Shown: positions 1 to 13,256, numbered from the stretch's first letter. The stretch is 64,000 nt of DNA from Lindgomyces ingoldianus (GCF_010093535.1 NW_022985169.1:718044-782043); one strand, 5' to 3'. A program made the numbers and translations. Notes: generated by a model not told the origin, from the letters alone.

Positions 1-803
1 TGCTTAATACATTAAGTACTTTAGTAGAATAAAAAAAAGTAGCTTATAATGCTATAAAGAACTATAAATAATAACTTAATTAGTTTCTAACTAAACTTTT
101 AGCCTACCTTAGGCTATTATAGACTAAAGTTAATAAGAAGAGCCTAGATAGAATAATAGTAAACTTTAGTAGCGCACTATCTAACAAGATTAAGCGTAAT
201 CTAATGTATATTCTATAAAGTAAGTAAGAGACGCTAGCTTAGGTAGAAGAGCAGAGCAACATATCCTACTACTGCCTGCAAAAGAGAAAAGGGCTAAAGT
301 TAAAAAAGAAGGGAACATAAAAGCATTTTACTTTACCTTTAGCTAATAAGGACTTAAAGAAGCTTAAAAAAAAATAAAAAAAGCCTTTAAGCTAAAAAAA
401 GGCTAGAAGAAGGTAGAAATTTAATAAGATAAAAGTTACTTACTAGAATTATAAGTAGCTAGGTTATATTTCTCTAGATTATCTTATAAAAGATAAAGAC
501 AAAGACAAGTCTAATAAGAATAAGCAAAAAAGAAAAAAGTAGGGCTAAAAGAACTAAGCTTTTTTCTTTTAGCCTATATTACCTTAGTAAGTAATAAAAA
601 GGAGCTTAAAAACCTTTAGAACTTATTATACCTAAAAAGGTTAACTTTATTATTAGTAATAGTAAGCATAAAGTTATTAAAAGACTTTTAGGCTATAGTA
701 AATAAAGGAGCTTAATTAAACATTCTATCTACTATAATAGCTAAAAAGCAGGATCTTAAGATTAAGCCTCTACTAAGTGTCTTTTTAAAGGCACCTAATA
801 GAT

Positions 804-1026
804 TGTAATGAGGTAGGCGCCCCGCCTGCCAAGCCGATACTATACGACTTTCCCCACTGTACCAAAAGGTACGCACGAGAATACTTAAGCTAAGTATTCT
901 CGCATAGTATAATATATATATAGGCAATGCTAGGGTAAGCACTAGCACTAGCGGTTGTCTCTAGCCTAGCCTAAACCTCTATGAGCGAGAGAAGGCCACG
1001 TGGTTGACCGTGCCGACCTCGTTACA
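804..1026. mobile_element. Solo LTR with 5-bp target duplication
   Basis: A 223-bp segment with normal base composition lies inside RIP-mutated DNA. Its ends are inverted: it starts TGTAATGAGGT and ends ACCTCGTTACA, i.e. TG...CA. It is flanked on both sides by TAGAT (799-803 and 1027-1031), the 5-bp target duplication expected of an LTR-element integration. No internal region or second LTR is attached, so this is a solo LTR left by recombination. Inside is a perfect 12-bp inverted repeat with a 3-nt loop (876-902) and a smaller hairpin with 5-bp arms (859-872). The lack of RIP fits its size, which is below the few hundred bp that RIP is known to need. Confidence 0.85.
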
Positions 1027-1039
1027 TAGATTAGACTTT

Positions 1040-4000
1040 ACTGTCTATAGTTTTATAGTTGTAAATGTAAAGATTGTAGACTTCTAAGAAAGGGTCTAGA
1101 CTTATAAAGTGCTGTTTATAGTAATAGACCTAAAAGGACCCCTAATATATTTAGGTTTACTTTAGATTAATTAGTTTAATCTAAAGCTAAACTTTTATAT
1201 AAGACATATGTTATTTAGAGGCGTAAAGGACTATAGTGTGCTAAAGTACGCTAAGGTGGCTTTAAAAGATGCAGCAGAGTTTAAGCAAACTATGTAGAGT
1301 CCTAATATAGATGTCTATGTCTGCAGTGTGCTGTCTAATAACACTAAAGATTCTTTAGGACTTATAGAGCTTAAGTTAAGACTAGAGTACAAAGAATATA
1401 CAGACATAGTTAAGTCTAATAAGATGTTAGAAGTACTACTATATAGCCTACAGGATCTAGCTATTAAGCTAAAAGAAAGGATAAAGCTTTCTTACTAACT
1501 ACTATATAGCTTATTAGAGTACAAGTTATAGCATTTTTATAAATATATTAATAATTATCTATAAAGAGGGTAAATTTAGAAGTCTAAGTTTTCTGCAGAA
1601 GCTCTAATCTTATTTATAAAGAAGAAGAATAAAGGGTTAAGGCTCTATGTAAATTATAAAGGCCTAAACTAAATTATAATAAAAAATTATTACTTACTAC
1701 TACTTATCTTAGAATCTTTTAAGAGACTTAGAAAGGTAAAGTAGTATATAAAGCTAAATATCTATAATGTGTACTATATGTTATGTATTTATAAGGGAGA
1801 TAAGTAAAAGATAGCATTCTAGACTTAATATAGTTATTTTAAGTACTAAGTTATGCCTTTTAGTCTTACTAATGCTCCTATAGCTTTCTAGGCTTATATT
1901 AACTAGGCCCTAGCAGGGTTAGTTAATATAACATGTATTATGTATCTTAATAATATTCTAGTCTATTTTAACATAGAAGAGAAATAAGTTGTTTATGTTA
2001 AAAAAGTGCTGTAAAGATTATGTAAAGTAAAGCTTTTTTTAAAACTTAGTAAGTGCAAATTTTACACGCAGAAGACTAAGTACCTAGAGTACATAGTTTA
2101 CCTAGAAAGAGTTAAAGTTAACTCTTTAAAAATTAAGATAATTTAGAAGTAGCTAATGCTAAAGACTGTTTAGAATATTTATGTTTTTATAGGGTTTATA
2201 AACTACTATAGGCAGTTTATTGCTAACTTCTCCCTAATTACTCTACCCCTTACTAAGCTAACCTAGAAGGGCCTAGACGCAGTAAAGGGTAGTTAAGAGT
2301 AAAGGCAGAAAGAAAGTTAGAAGCTTAATATTAGTTCTAAGAGTAAAGCAGCTTTTTAAAAGCTTTAAAACTTATTTTTTAAGGTTTCTATATTAGCTTA
2401 TTTTAATGCTAATAAGAAAACTAAAGTAGAGGTTAACACCTTAGAGAGTGTAATTTATAGCATTTTAAGCTAATTAGTCTTAGATAAGACTAAAAGGGCT
2501 TAATAAAAGCTAATTAGCTTTTTCTTAAAAAAGATAAGTAAAGCTAAGTATAATTATAATACTTATAATAAAAAGTTGCTTACTATTAACAAAAGTTTAG
2601 CATATTAGCAATATTACTTTTAAGGTCTACTATTTAAACTTTTTATAGACTATAATAATTTTTACTAGTTTATAGAAACTAAAACTTTAAACTACTAGCA
2701 GGTCTAAGCTTATAAAAGGATAATAGAATATAATTTTATTATTACGCACTGTCTAAGAAAGCTAAACCTAGTAGATAGACTCTTAAAAAGACCTAACTAT
2801 ATTAAGAAGTTACAACAGCTTTTCTAAAAGAGAAATGCAGTGTATGTAATAGACATATGTAACCTCTTAAATTAATAAGATTATAATAAAAAATTAATAG
2901 TTATAGCTATTATATGTTCTTAAAATTCTTTAGGCTTAGCTAGGGACTACTTTAAAAAAAAATAAGGGCTAAAACAGCTAGATCCTAAAAAAGCTATAGG
3001 CAAAAAACTAGAGAAAGATAATAATAAGGACTTTATATTAAGTATTAGAGAAGACTATAACAAAATAAACTTATTAAACACTAAAAGTAAAATAAAGAAT
3101 AAAAAGAACCTTAATAAAGACACTTATCTTTAAAATAAGCTAAAACAACATGCTATAGCTAATATAAAAAGAAAGACCCTAATAATAGACTAAAAGAAGG
3201 CAGAAGTGTTCTAGAAGTGCTATAACAGCCTATTAGCAGGCCACTTTAGTGTAAAAAAGACGCTTAAAAAGATTATATGTTAATATAATTAAAAAGGGCT
3301 TAAGAAGGACGTAAAGGTGTACTGTAATAACTACTTAAAGTGCAGATAATTAGTAGCTCTATAACACTGCCTATATAGGCTCCTTCACCCTTTGCTACTG
3401 CCTAATAGGCCCTAGTAGGATGTTACAATAGATTTTATAACGCAGCTGCCCCCTTATAAATACTTAGGGTTAGTATACAATATAATTCTTATAATAGTAG
3501 ACTGTCTTACTAAGATAGCCTACTATGTGCTAGCTAAAGCTAATTAAAAGGCTTTAGACTTAGTAAAAGTTTAGTTAAAAAAAGTTGTTTACTTTTATAA
3601 AGTTTTAAAAAACATTATTTTTAATTAAGAGCTAATAATAAACTTAAAGTACTAAAATAGTTTTTATTACTATCTTAGCATATAAAAAATTCTCTTGTTA
3701 GCCTACTATTCTAAGACTAATAGGCAGACTAAAAGATAAAACTAAACTCTAGAACAGTACCTTAAATGTTACTATTACTTAGAATAAAATAATTAGGCAA
3801 TGTAGTTGCTAATAGTAAAGTTTGCGTATAATAATAGTGTACATGTAACTACAGGAGTTACTCCTTTCTAAGCATACCACAGAGCAAACCTAAGAGGGCC
3901 AGATTAGCCTAGAGAACCCCTAGGTTAGGGGGAATTGCACATAGCAAACAGAGTTACTGCAAAAGCACTTGCTCTACAGTTAAAATGCTACTAGAAAATT

Positions 4001-4540
4001 ATTACTGTAAATGTGTATTAAAAGAAGTATGTAGACAAACAACAGAAGCATATATAGCTATAAGTAAAAGATAAGGTATTAGTCTTTAATAAACACATAA
4101 AATTAATAAGGCTAAAGAAGAAGTTAGACTAAAAGTTCTTAAAACTAAAAAAAGTTATAGCCTAGATTAGCGCAAAGGCGTATAAAGTAGACTTACCTAA
4201 TCTAGAAGAAGTTTATCTAGTGTTCTATGTCTTACTTTTAGAGCTATATACCTAGAAAGAGCGTCTTAAGTTATAATTAGAACTAATTATAGACACTCTA
4301 CACACTATAAAAGATAATGTGTACTATATAGAGAAAATACTTAACTAAAGACAGAATTTAGTTAGAGTATAAGAATATTTTATAAAATAGAAAAGTTATT
4401 TATTTAAGAAAAACTTATAGAAACTTAGACCTAACATTAGCTTAAACGCATTAAAAGTGTTTTAAAAGAGTAGAGAAATACATAGCAAAAAATTAAATTA
4501 TGCTAGTTTAGGTTAAACTTTTTAGAAAAGGGGAAGTAAC
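1040..4540 (+). mobile_element. Gypsy chromovirus remnant, RIP-mutated
   Basis: Translating across stops in the plus frames gives the pol order of a Ty3/Gypsy element. Reverse transcriptase lies around 1580-2000: a KKKNKGLRLYVNYKGLN-like segment, a VMPFSLTNAP-like segment near 1845, and a YxDD box degraded to YLNN at about 1942. An RNase H-like region follows at about 2380-2800. The integrase zinc-finger region (AGHFSVKKTL) lies near 3236-3350 and the GVTPF integrase motif near 3850. A chromodomain-type linker (VYLVFYVLLLELY) lies near 4200-4290. A purine tract at 4524-4537 followed by TTAACAG may be the polypurine tract and start of the 3' LTR. The solo LTR at 804-1026 is a later insertion at its left edge. 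Every frame is broken, so it is non-autonomous. Confidence 0.85.
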
Positions 4541-5714
4541 TTAACAGATTAAGTATAGCTACTTTTACTTTATTTTTTTCTTACTTAAAGTTTTTTTAAC
4601 AAGAGGTGTTTAATAGCGCTATAAAAATAGGAAGACAATATAGCTTATTTAGACCTAAGATTCTTTAGTTAGACTAAGTAAGGCTGTTCTAGCATAGAAT
4701 AGCTTACTAGAGTTAAGAAGGGGGTTATTTTAACCTAGGGAAATCTATTGTGTAGAAGAAATAAACATTCTAGCCTAAAATAACTTATACTAGCAAGAAA
4801 AGAGTAGAGTTTAAGTCTAGTAGAACATTCTAGAATTTTTAGAATAAAAGAGCTGTAAAGTAAGCAAGCTAGAAGCAGATTAATCTATTACTACTAAAAT
4901 AGTTGCACTTTAAGTCTAAGGGACATAATGCAACAGTATTTAATTTTATTAAGGAAAGAAGAAAGAAGCTTAAGCTAAAGAACTTAAAACTACACTGTAC
5001 TATGCATTCTTAACTATTTTTACTATAGGATGCGCTAGATTACACTAGATTGTGCCATTAGGGCCCTAGATCAGACATTAAGGTCCTCTGTAGGTAAATT
5101 TGCAACAGTAAAACAACTATTAGGATATTTCTTATTATACCTAGTTAGCTACCTCTTTTTAGCTAAGGTTTAATCCTAACTAGCCTTATTTCTAATATTA
5201 TTAGCCTTATTATGCTTTTTAAAGACGTAGCAGATTGCATTAGCAGCTTTAGTAGCATTAACATAACAATGTTGCTTAGCTTTAGTAACATAGACACTTT
5301 TAACACTATATTTTTTCTATTATGCTAGTTAGCACTAGAATAGTTAAGAATAGCGCACATCTACTTTTTTAGATAAAGTTATTATAGCTTTATCTTTATT
5401 AAAGTCCTTTTTAAGCGCCTTACACTTCTTTTTCTCTTTTTTAGCAACATTAGCTTTAGAGTGGGCGCGCTTCTTAAAAACAACTCTAGTCTTAGCAATT
5501 TTACCTATAACGCCACTATGCGTGTATAGATAGTTGTTGTACAGGATTTTGTTTTTGCTGTAAACTATTAAGAGCTAGAATAAGGCTAATTAAGCTAAAT
5601 TATGCTGCAACAGAAAGACTTACGCCTAAAAGAACTAAATAATAGTGTTTGCTTACAACATAACTATTATGTTAGCCTACGCTAACTAAGCAGGGTTAAG
5701 TAAATTAATAAGGG

Positions 5715-5978
5715 CTAAAATATTAAGCACAGTGTTCTTAAGAGCCTATTATTTAGGTTTAAAGGTAACAGGGAGCTATCTAGGGTTAGCCTAGACAGAC
5801 TGCGCGTAAATACGCTAGAAGGAGCTAGAATACACACTTTAAAGCACTTCTTACTAGATTTAAGGTAATAAGCACACTTAGTGTACTTAATTCTCTCTTC
5901 TTTTATGCTACAACGCAACTTGTTGTTTATAAGCATATAACAGCTACTACTTTTATTTATAATGCCCTTGCAGGACAT
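5715..5978 (-). pseudogene. Cys-rich repeat-derived ORF remnant
   Basis: This is an 87-codon open stretch on the minus strand, unusually long for this block. The product is rich in Cys, Lys and Ser, with paired cysteines resembling the zinc-knuckle-like ORFs found in fungal repeats. It has no neighbour genes and sits between two retroelement remnants, so it is most likely a RIP-altered relic and not a working gene. The family resemblance is an impression only. Confidence 0.3.
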
Positions 5979-6586
5979 TTTGTTAACACATTAGATATAA
6001 AGGTTGTTAGAGCGTAAGTTTATATTAGCAGAAGCTAATTAATCTTTTTTAAAAAAAAAACTATAGCTAGATTATAATAAAGTAGGCTGCAGAAGTCTAT
6101 TTTAGAGTTGTTAAGTAAAGTTAAGCATAAGAGAAGAAGCTAAAAGCAGATTAAGCAACAGGTAGGCGCAAGCAGAGTAGGATAAGACTATTAAAGCTTG
6201 TTAGCACCCCTTTGCACTAGATTGCGCTAGAGTAGCTTAGAATATACTTACTTTAAAAAGTTTAAAATCTTCTAAACTCTAAGCTGTAGAGAGGGCAAAG
6301 GTGTAAAGGAGATAGATTTTTAGAACAGTTAGACTCTATATATACTGTCCTAACTGCTACTTTATTAGTGTAAGATATACTGCTATTTTACCTTTACTTT
6401 TACTTTATACTTTTACTTTACCTTTACCTAATAACTCTAGGTTATTTCTAAATAAACTTGCATAGAATTAACTAAAATAGGCAGGAGTAAGTTTTTAAGG
6501 CATTATGTAACACTTTTTTATACTACTTAGGCCTATTGTTATCTATTCTATCCTCTAAGTTATAGGACTACTATAAGGGGGGATAA

Positions 6587-6787
6587 TGTAAGGCCGGATG
6601 TCCTAGAATGGGCTAGTATGGCCTCACCTGACCTGTTTGGAGGTCGTATGACCTGTGCTTTGTATATAAGCATGAATCCTAACAAGCGAAGCTTGGCAGC
6701 GATTTGTCTCTCTTACAATACACTCCTATCTTTCTCCGAAAGCTTGCTCTCAGTGCTATCCGTGCTACTTACCATCCCATCTTTACA
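6587..6787 (+). mobile_element. Gypsy-type LTR (201 bp), not RIP-mutated
   Basis: This segment starts TGTAAGGCCGG, ends CTTTACA and has normal base composition between AT-rich flanks. It is immediately preceded by a purine-rich tract (AAGGGGGGATAA, about 6575-6586), as expected for the polypurine tract before a 3' LTR, so the parent element runs on the plus strand. A TATA-like TATATAAG at 6663-6670 suits a U3 promoter in the same orientation. The 5 bp on each side differ (GATAA and TTAGG), so it is not a solo LTR. It is either the 3' LTR of an element whose interior is the degraded sequence to its left, or a truncated copy. Confidence 0.7.
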
Positions 6788-6790
6788 TTA

Positions 6791-7374
6791 GGTCTCTATA
6801 AGTTACTTATAAAAATGCTATAAATTAATTTAGGTTAATAATATCTTTATTTATTAGTAAGTTAATTAAGGCTGTTATATTATAGTTAAGTTAAAAGTAG
6901 GCATATAGTAACTAAAAGTGTTTAAAGAGGAATTAGTCTACATTTCTTTTAAGTTTATAGTAGAGCTTATGTAGGAAGAAAGGTAAGTCTTTTTATTTTT
7001 TATTAAATAGTAAGGGATTAAGAAGTTAGTTGGATTTTATTACTAAGTTAGAAAAGTTATAAGTTATAGGTAGTGTTAGGCAGAAAAAAGTTAAGCTATC
7101 TTTAGACTTCTAGGTAAGCTTTAAGGCTAGTAAGTTCTTAGTTCCTACTACTATAACAAAAGTTAAGGCAGAAATAGACTACTTAATAACATAAAGCTGT
7201 TTTTTAAAGTTCTTTTAAAAAGCTTTAAAGCTTATAACATAGTAGCTTTTTTATAAAGTAAGCGCTTTTTAAAAGGCTTTTTAGCTTACTTTAATAGCTT
7301 AGAGTTATATAAGTACTAAGCTTATTAGATTAGATTTAAAGGCTATTCTTAGCTAAGGTTTTAACATAATATAA
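6791..7374 (-). mobile_element. Older LTR element, internal 5' part
   Basis: This stretch is a direct repeat of about 12,348-12,933, the sequence just inside the upstream LTR of the nested element. It is therefore the 5' internal region (leader/gag side, minus orientation) of an older copy of the same family. It continues into that copy's LTR (7375-7589). The copy is cut off at about 6790, where the unrelated LTR at 6587-6787 abuts it. The two copies differ mainly by C/T and G/A changes, as expected of RIP. Confidence 0.8.
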
Positions 7375-7589
7375 TGTTATAATTATGCACAAGTAAGGTT
7401 ATAAAGCTTTATAAAGGTCTAGTTTAATTACTACATAAAGTATTATAGTAGGTATAAAATGTTATGTAAGAAACAAGAAAGTTTAGAAAAAAATTAGTAA
7501 TTAAATACTTAGCTTAAAAGTCTAAGCGCTTTAGGTATAAATTAAGCCTATTTTAGGTTTAGTTAGTGTTAAGGCAGTTTATGCTTAAG
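7375..7589 (-). mobile_element. Older LTR, left part (split by insertion)
   Basis: These are the first 215 bp of a 318-bp LTR, beginning TGTTATAATTATGC (a RIP version of TGTCACAATTGTGC). The LTR is interrupted after TTAAG (7585-7589) by the nested element at 7590-13251 and resumes at 13257. The two parts sum to exactly 318 bp, the length of both intact LTRs. Confidence 0.88.
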
Positions 7590-7907
7590 TGTCACAATTG
7601 TGCACAAGTAAGGTTATAGAGCTTCACAGAGGTCTAGTTCAATTACTACGTGAGGTATCATAGTAGGTACAAGACATTGTGTGAGGAATAGGAAAGTTTA
7701 AGAGGAAATTAGTAATTAAATACTTAGCTTAGAAGTCTAAGCGCTTTAAGTATAAATTAAGCCTGTTCTAAGTTTAGTTAGTGTTAAAGCAGTTTATACT
7801 TAAGTTTATATCTATGTTATATTATGTTTATATTAGACATGCACTAATAATACTCTAGTACACGTCTAATACAGTTATGTCTAGGATCTAGGGAGGATAC
7901 TATAACA
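7590..7907 (-). repeat. Downstream (3') LTR of nested element
   Basis: This 318-bp terminal repeat begins TGTCACAATTG and ends with a RIP-altered ATACTATAACA. It matches 12934-13251, with mostly transition differences. The polypurine tract at 7908-7923 fixes it as the 3' LTR of a minus-strand element. Confidence 0.9.
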
Positions 7908-7923
7908 GTACCTCCTCCTCTTA
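7908..7923 (-). other. Polypurine tract of nested element
   Basis: On the minus strand this reads AAGAGGAGGAGG then TAC and abuts the 3' LTR. This is the usual plus-strand DNA primer site of LTR retroelements and sets the element's orientation. Confidence 0.75.
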
Positions 7924-10900
7924 TTAGGAAAAGAATCCTTTACATTAGTAGTTTTAGCATTAAGTTGTCTTTATTAGGGTATAAGTTTAGTTTAAATAGG
8001 TATTAGGCATAGAATTAAGTTACTATAGAGTTCTTTTATAGGGCTTTTATAAGTTTTTATAATAGTTTATTATATCTAGTCTATTTTATAAAGTATTTAT
8101 AAATATATTTCTTTTTATTAAACTAGATTTATTTAATGTCTTTTATAACATATTCTAGTTTGTTATTTATAATAATAAGTTTAGGTAGCAGGTTTAGCTG
8201 TCTAGGTAAATAGTTAGATTTAAAAGCTACTTAGCGCAGTAATAATATGTAGAACACAGGGTGTATCTTTATGCTGTTAGGTAGGATTAATTAGTAAGCA
8301 TGCAATAAGACTATATAGGCTACTATAAAGGGGCTAAAGTTCTTTTAATTAAGTTTTTTTAATTATTAGTTTATTTAAATATTTCTAGCATCTAGCTAGA
8401 CCTTCTTACTAGCTGCATACACAGGGGTAAAAGTTTAAAATTAGTTTATGTACTTTTATTAAAAAGCTTAAGCCTATATAAGCTTTTTATAAATATATTT
8501 AAATATATTTTAAATTTTATTAATAAGTCTATTTACATTTATTACTTATATAAATTAATAAGTTAGTTAAAGGGTATTTATAAGTAGTTTAAATTTTATT
8601 TAGAGGTAGTATCTATAGTTTACTAAAAACAGAGATACTTATGTTAATTTAAATGTTATGTTATTAGCTTTAAACTATGCTATAGCTAACTATTTTACTT
8701 AGTTATTCTACTAGTAGTTTATATACACTTATAGGACTTATTTTATTACAGTGTTTATGTTCTTAGTCTAGCTGTTAGTCTCTAGGTAAAAAGCTATAGA
8801 TAAATAGAAGATAATTTAAAGCTATTTATAGAGTTTGTTCTAGAAGGCTAAGACAAACTGTGTACCTTTATCTAATATAATTATGTTAGGCAGGCTATAG
8901 TAAACTTATACATATTAGTAGAATAACTAGGCTATATTAGGGGCAGTTATAAAGGAACATAGTATTAAGTGTTAATACTTAGTTAAGTAATTAACAACTA
9001 CTATAATATTTATATACCCTTTAGATAAAAGTAGGTTTATAATAAAATTAATTAATATATTTTTCTAAGCTTATTTAGAGATTAAAAGTAGTTTAAGTAG
9101 GCTATTATACCTTTTTTAAAAGGCTTTTACTTTACAGCAAGTATAGCAACATAATACATATTAGCATACAGTATAGAACATGCAGGGCTAGTAGTACTCT
9201 TTCTATAGTAGGTTAAGAGTCTTTCCTCTACCTAAGTGTCTTTTAATAAGTAAGTTATGTATAATTTAAAGTAGTTTAATTCTTAGTTTATTAGAATTAA
9301 AAATTATAAGTTAGTTATAGTAATATAGCTTACTATTTTAGTTTTTATAGTTAGCTAGTGTTACCTTCTTTAACTAACTAGTGCTGTTTTAGAGTAGGTC
9401 TAAAGTTTCTTAAATAAATTTATTATTTAAATACTTATTAGTAATAATTTAATTAATTATCTAATTTATTTTGTTTAAGTTAAGGTTTAAAAATAGCTTA
9501 AGTTAAAGTAAAGTTTAGTGTTAAGCCTTTTACACTTTTTTTTAAGCAAAGATGTTTTAAAATTGCTTTATAAAAGCATTTAGTTTTTTTTTGTTTTAAC
9601 TAGGATAATAAGTAATCTTAAAATTAAAATAAAATAAGTATTTAAACTAATAGGCTTATTAGTAGCTAAGTTGTTTTATAGTTATAAAGTACTATAAGTT
9701 CTTATAGTTAGATAGGACCTATATTAGATACGCTGCACCTTCTAGTTTAGGTTGCTATTATTTAAAGTAGTGTACTATAGTAAGTAATTTTTTATTATAG
9801 ATCTTATAATTACCTTCTGCAGGACTTATTCTTTTTAAAAAGTATATAATAGGCTTAATAGTCCTATCTAGCTTAGTCTAGGAAAAAACTCCTGCTACTA
9901 TGTAGTCTAAGGCATTAGCTTCTACAAGTATTAGTAGTTTAAAGTTAAAGTAGTAGAGTATTAAAGCTTTAGTAAAGGCTTTCTTTAGCTAGTTAAAGGA
10001 CTATTAGTAATTTAAGTTAAAGTTAAATTAAACCTTTTTTTTAGTAAGTGTAATTATAAAGCTTACTAGCTATAAAAAGTTATTAATAAATTATTAGTAA
10101 AAGTTAGCAAATTCTATAAAAGCTTAAATATCTTTTATGTTCTTTAAGTATTGCTAATCTAGCATAGTCTAAACTTTAATAAGGTCTATTTAAATGCTAT
10201 TTATAAAGATTACATATCTTAAATATGTAACCTTTAATTAGTAGAACTTGCATTTATCTATGTTAAGTTATAGACCTGCTTCTTCTATAGCCTTTAGCAC
10301 TAGGCGTACATGCTGTTTGTGCTCTAAAAAGCTATTACTATAAATTAGAATATTATTAATATACACAGTGCAGAACACATCTAGGTAGAGTTAAAGTAAG
10401 TTGTTTATAAAATATTAAAAAGTACTAGGTGTGTTAGCTAAGCTAAAGGGCATTACTAGGTACTTAAATAGTTTATATTAGGTTTAAAACGCTGTTAGCT
10501 ACTTATTACTCTTTACTATCTTTAGCTTATTAAAGGTAGTAATAATATCTAACTTTATAAAATACTTTACTTTACTTAGTTAGCTTAGAGTTTTTTATAA
10601 AAAAAAAATTAAGTATTAGTTTTTAATAGTAACAGTGTTTAGTTCTTAGTAGTAAACATAAAATTAAAGCCTACCTTTAAGTTTCTTTATAAATAGTATA
10701 AGTAACACTACTAGTAAAAAGCTAGCTTAAATAAACCTTTTTTTTAAGTTCTTATTAAAGTATTTTTAAAGCACTTTTAATTTATTTAGTAACATTTTAT
10801 ATAGTAGCCTATAACTAGGTTGTTTACTAGGCTTAAAAGTTATTTAGTAATTATATAAACATTATATTAAAAGCTTATTAGACTTGTCTTAAAAGAAAAC

Positions 10901-12933
10901 ATATAACAAGTTATAGTAGTTTTAAAGGACTATTATCTTTAAGTTAGTGTGTTTTTAAGAAGCTAAAGCTTAGTCTATATTAGAAATTATAACTACATAG
11001 ATTTTATAATCTAGTTATTAAGCTAGAGTTATAAACAGAGCAGGTTCTATGTAGCAGATGTCTATCTGCTGTTTAAGTCCTAGTTTATGTTTAAATTAAG
11101 TAAGTAAAAGTTTCTTAAAAGCTTTTTTTTTTAAGTTTAAGCAGTTATTAAATTATTTTATATAGCTTATTTTAGTAAAAGGCCTAGCTTATTAGCCTTA
11201 CTTAGGTAGTTTTTTTTTAGGTTATTAAAAAGTAAGTCTAGAGACCTTCTATATTAAGTGCTATTTAAGTGTTATTTAGGTGTAAGTGTAAGCATATGTC
11301 TTAGTATTAAAAAGAGTTAAAGTTTAAAACTTACTTTTAGTAATTAAAGGCAACCTTGTGCTAATACAGCTATAGTTATTCTAGAATTAGGTTATAACAT
11401 TTTATATTTATTACATAGAGCTTAATCTGCTCTTTATAGTGTTAGTAAGTAATTATAATAGTTATAGTATAAAAAATAAAACTTTTTTTAAGTTGTTTTC
11501 TATTAAATCTAGTTAAGTAAATTATTTAGATAAGTAGTGTTAATTAAAGATTTAGTTTATGTGCTAGTTCTTTATTAATGTAACTTATGCTATTTACTTC
11601 TAAGTTAATAAGAGCTTATATTAAGGCTAATATAGTTTCTTATTATAAATATATAAAAATATTAACTTAGTACTTCTAGTTATTAGTAGGGGACTTAGCT
11701 TATAAGTTAGTAGAGATCTAGTGTTAAATTAGTCCTAGAGGGTAACTTAGCCCTAGAACAAGCCTTTTTGCAGGCTTCTACTGCTATAGCTGCAGCTACG
11801 TTAAGAGTAGTAAAAAGGATTAAGGCTTAAATATAAGTTAAAGCCCTTATAAAAATAAGATTAAGATAGTAAAAATCTTTAATAAATACTAGCAGCACTA
11901 CTTATATAGACTTAAAAAAAAGAATAAAGTAGTTTTAAAAAATATAACTATACTTACTACACTTAAAGCATTAACTTTTCTTTTTATAATTTTTATGCTT
12001 TTTAGAACTAACTAGAGCATAATTTAAATTAATTTTTATTATATTAAAGTTTTTATTTATAACTGCGCTAGTTTAGGGGCGTATTAGGGCTTGTATAGGG
12101 AGGAACTTTATGTTATTATTATAAGTAGCAATTAAGTTTGCATACATGTTAAGGTTGTTTAGAAGAGGTTCTTTTACTATAGTGTGTTATAGTTTAGTTA
12201 AGAAGGAGTTATATAAGGCTATAATTAGACCTATCTTATTTAGGCCTATATTAGATGCAAGTTAGTAGAACTTAGTAAAGTATAAAGTAAAGCTTTTTTT
12301 TTTTATTATAAAGTGTTTAGGTAACTTAGGGCTGTTAACTTTTTATTTAGGTCTCTATAAGTTACTTATAAAAATACTATAAATTAATCTAAGTTAATAA
12401 TATTTTTATTTATTAGTAAGTTAATTAAGGCTGTTATATTATAGTTAAGTTAAAAGTAGGCATATAGTAACTAGAAGTGTTTAAAAAGGAATTAGTCTAT
12501 GTTTCCTTTAAGTTTATATTAGAGCTTATGTAGAAAAAAAGGTAAGTCTTTTTATTTTTTATTAAACAGTAGGGGATTAGAGAGTTAGTTAGATTTTATT
12601 ACTAAGTTAAAAAAGTTATAGGTTATAAGTAGCATTAGGTAGAAAAAAGTTAAGCTATCTCTAGACTTCTAAGTAAGCTTTAAGGCTAGTAAGTTCTTAG
12701 TTTCTACTACTATAATAAAAGTTAAGGCAGAAATAAACTACTTAATAACATAAAGCTGTTCTTTAAAGTCTTTTTAAAAAGCTTTAAAGCTTATAATATA
12801 GCAGCTTTTTTATAAAGTAAGCGCTTTTTAAAAGGCTTCTTAGCTTACTTTAATAGCTTAAAGTTATGTAAGTACTAAGCTTATTAAATTAGATTTAAAG
12901 GCTATTCTTAGCTAAAGTTTTAACACAACATAA

Positions 12934-13251
12934 TGTTATAATTATGCATAAGTAAGGTTATAGAGCTTTACAAAGGTCTAGTTTAATTACTATGTAAAGT
13001 ATTATAGTAGGTATAAAATGTTATGTAAGAAATAAAAAAGTTTAAGAGAAAATTAGTAATTAAATACTTAGCTTAGAAGTCTAAGCGCTTTAGGTATAAA
13101 TTAAGCCTGTTCTAGGTTTAGTTAGTGTTAAGGCAGTTTATGCTTAAGTTTATGTCTGTGTTGTGTTGTGTTTGTGTCAGACGTGCACTAATAATACTCT
13201 AGTACGCGTCTAATACAGTTATGTCTGGGATCTGGGGAGGATACCGTGACA
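12934..13251 (-). repeat. Upstream (5') LTR of nested element
   Basis: This 318-bp repeat is equal in length to 7590-7907. Its outer end (GGATACCGTGACA) has kept normal composition, whereas its inner end reads TGTTATAATTATGC, a RIP version of the other LTR's start. RIP damage is thus uneven along the LTR. Confidence 0.9.
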
Positions 13252-13256
13252 TTAAG

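Larger units (their letters stand above)
7590..13251 (-). mobile_element. Full-length nested Gypsy chromovirus
   Basis: This complete 5,662-bp LTR retrotransposon lies on the minus strand. It has 318-bp LTRs at 12934-13251 (upstream) and 7590-7907 (downstream), ends of TGTCAC...GTGACA, and a 5-bp target duplication TTAAG at 7585-7589 and 13252-13256. Read on the minus strand across stops, the reverse transcriptase shows YLVMPFSLANTPSTF around 10,450 and a YxDD box degraded to YINN near 10,355. A linker KIHPVFYILLLR and a chromodomain-like tail lie at about 7950-8280. The polypurine tract sits directly inside the downstream LTR. All frames are broken by RIP, so the element cannot move by itself. 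It is inserted in the LTR of an older copy of its own family. Confidence 0.9.
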
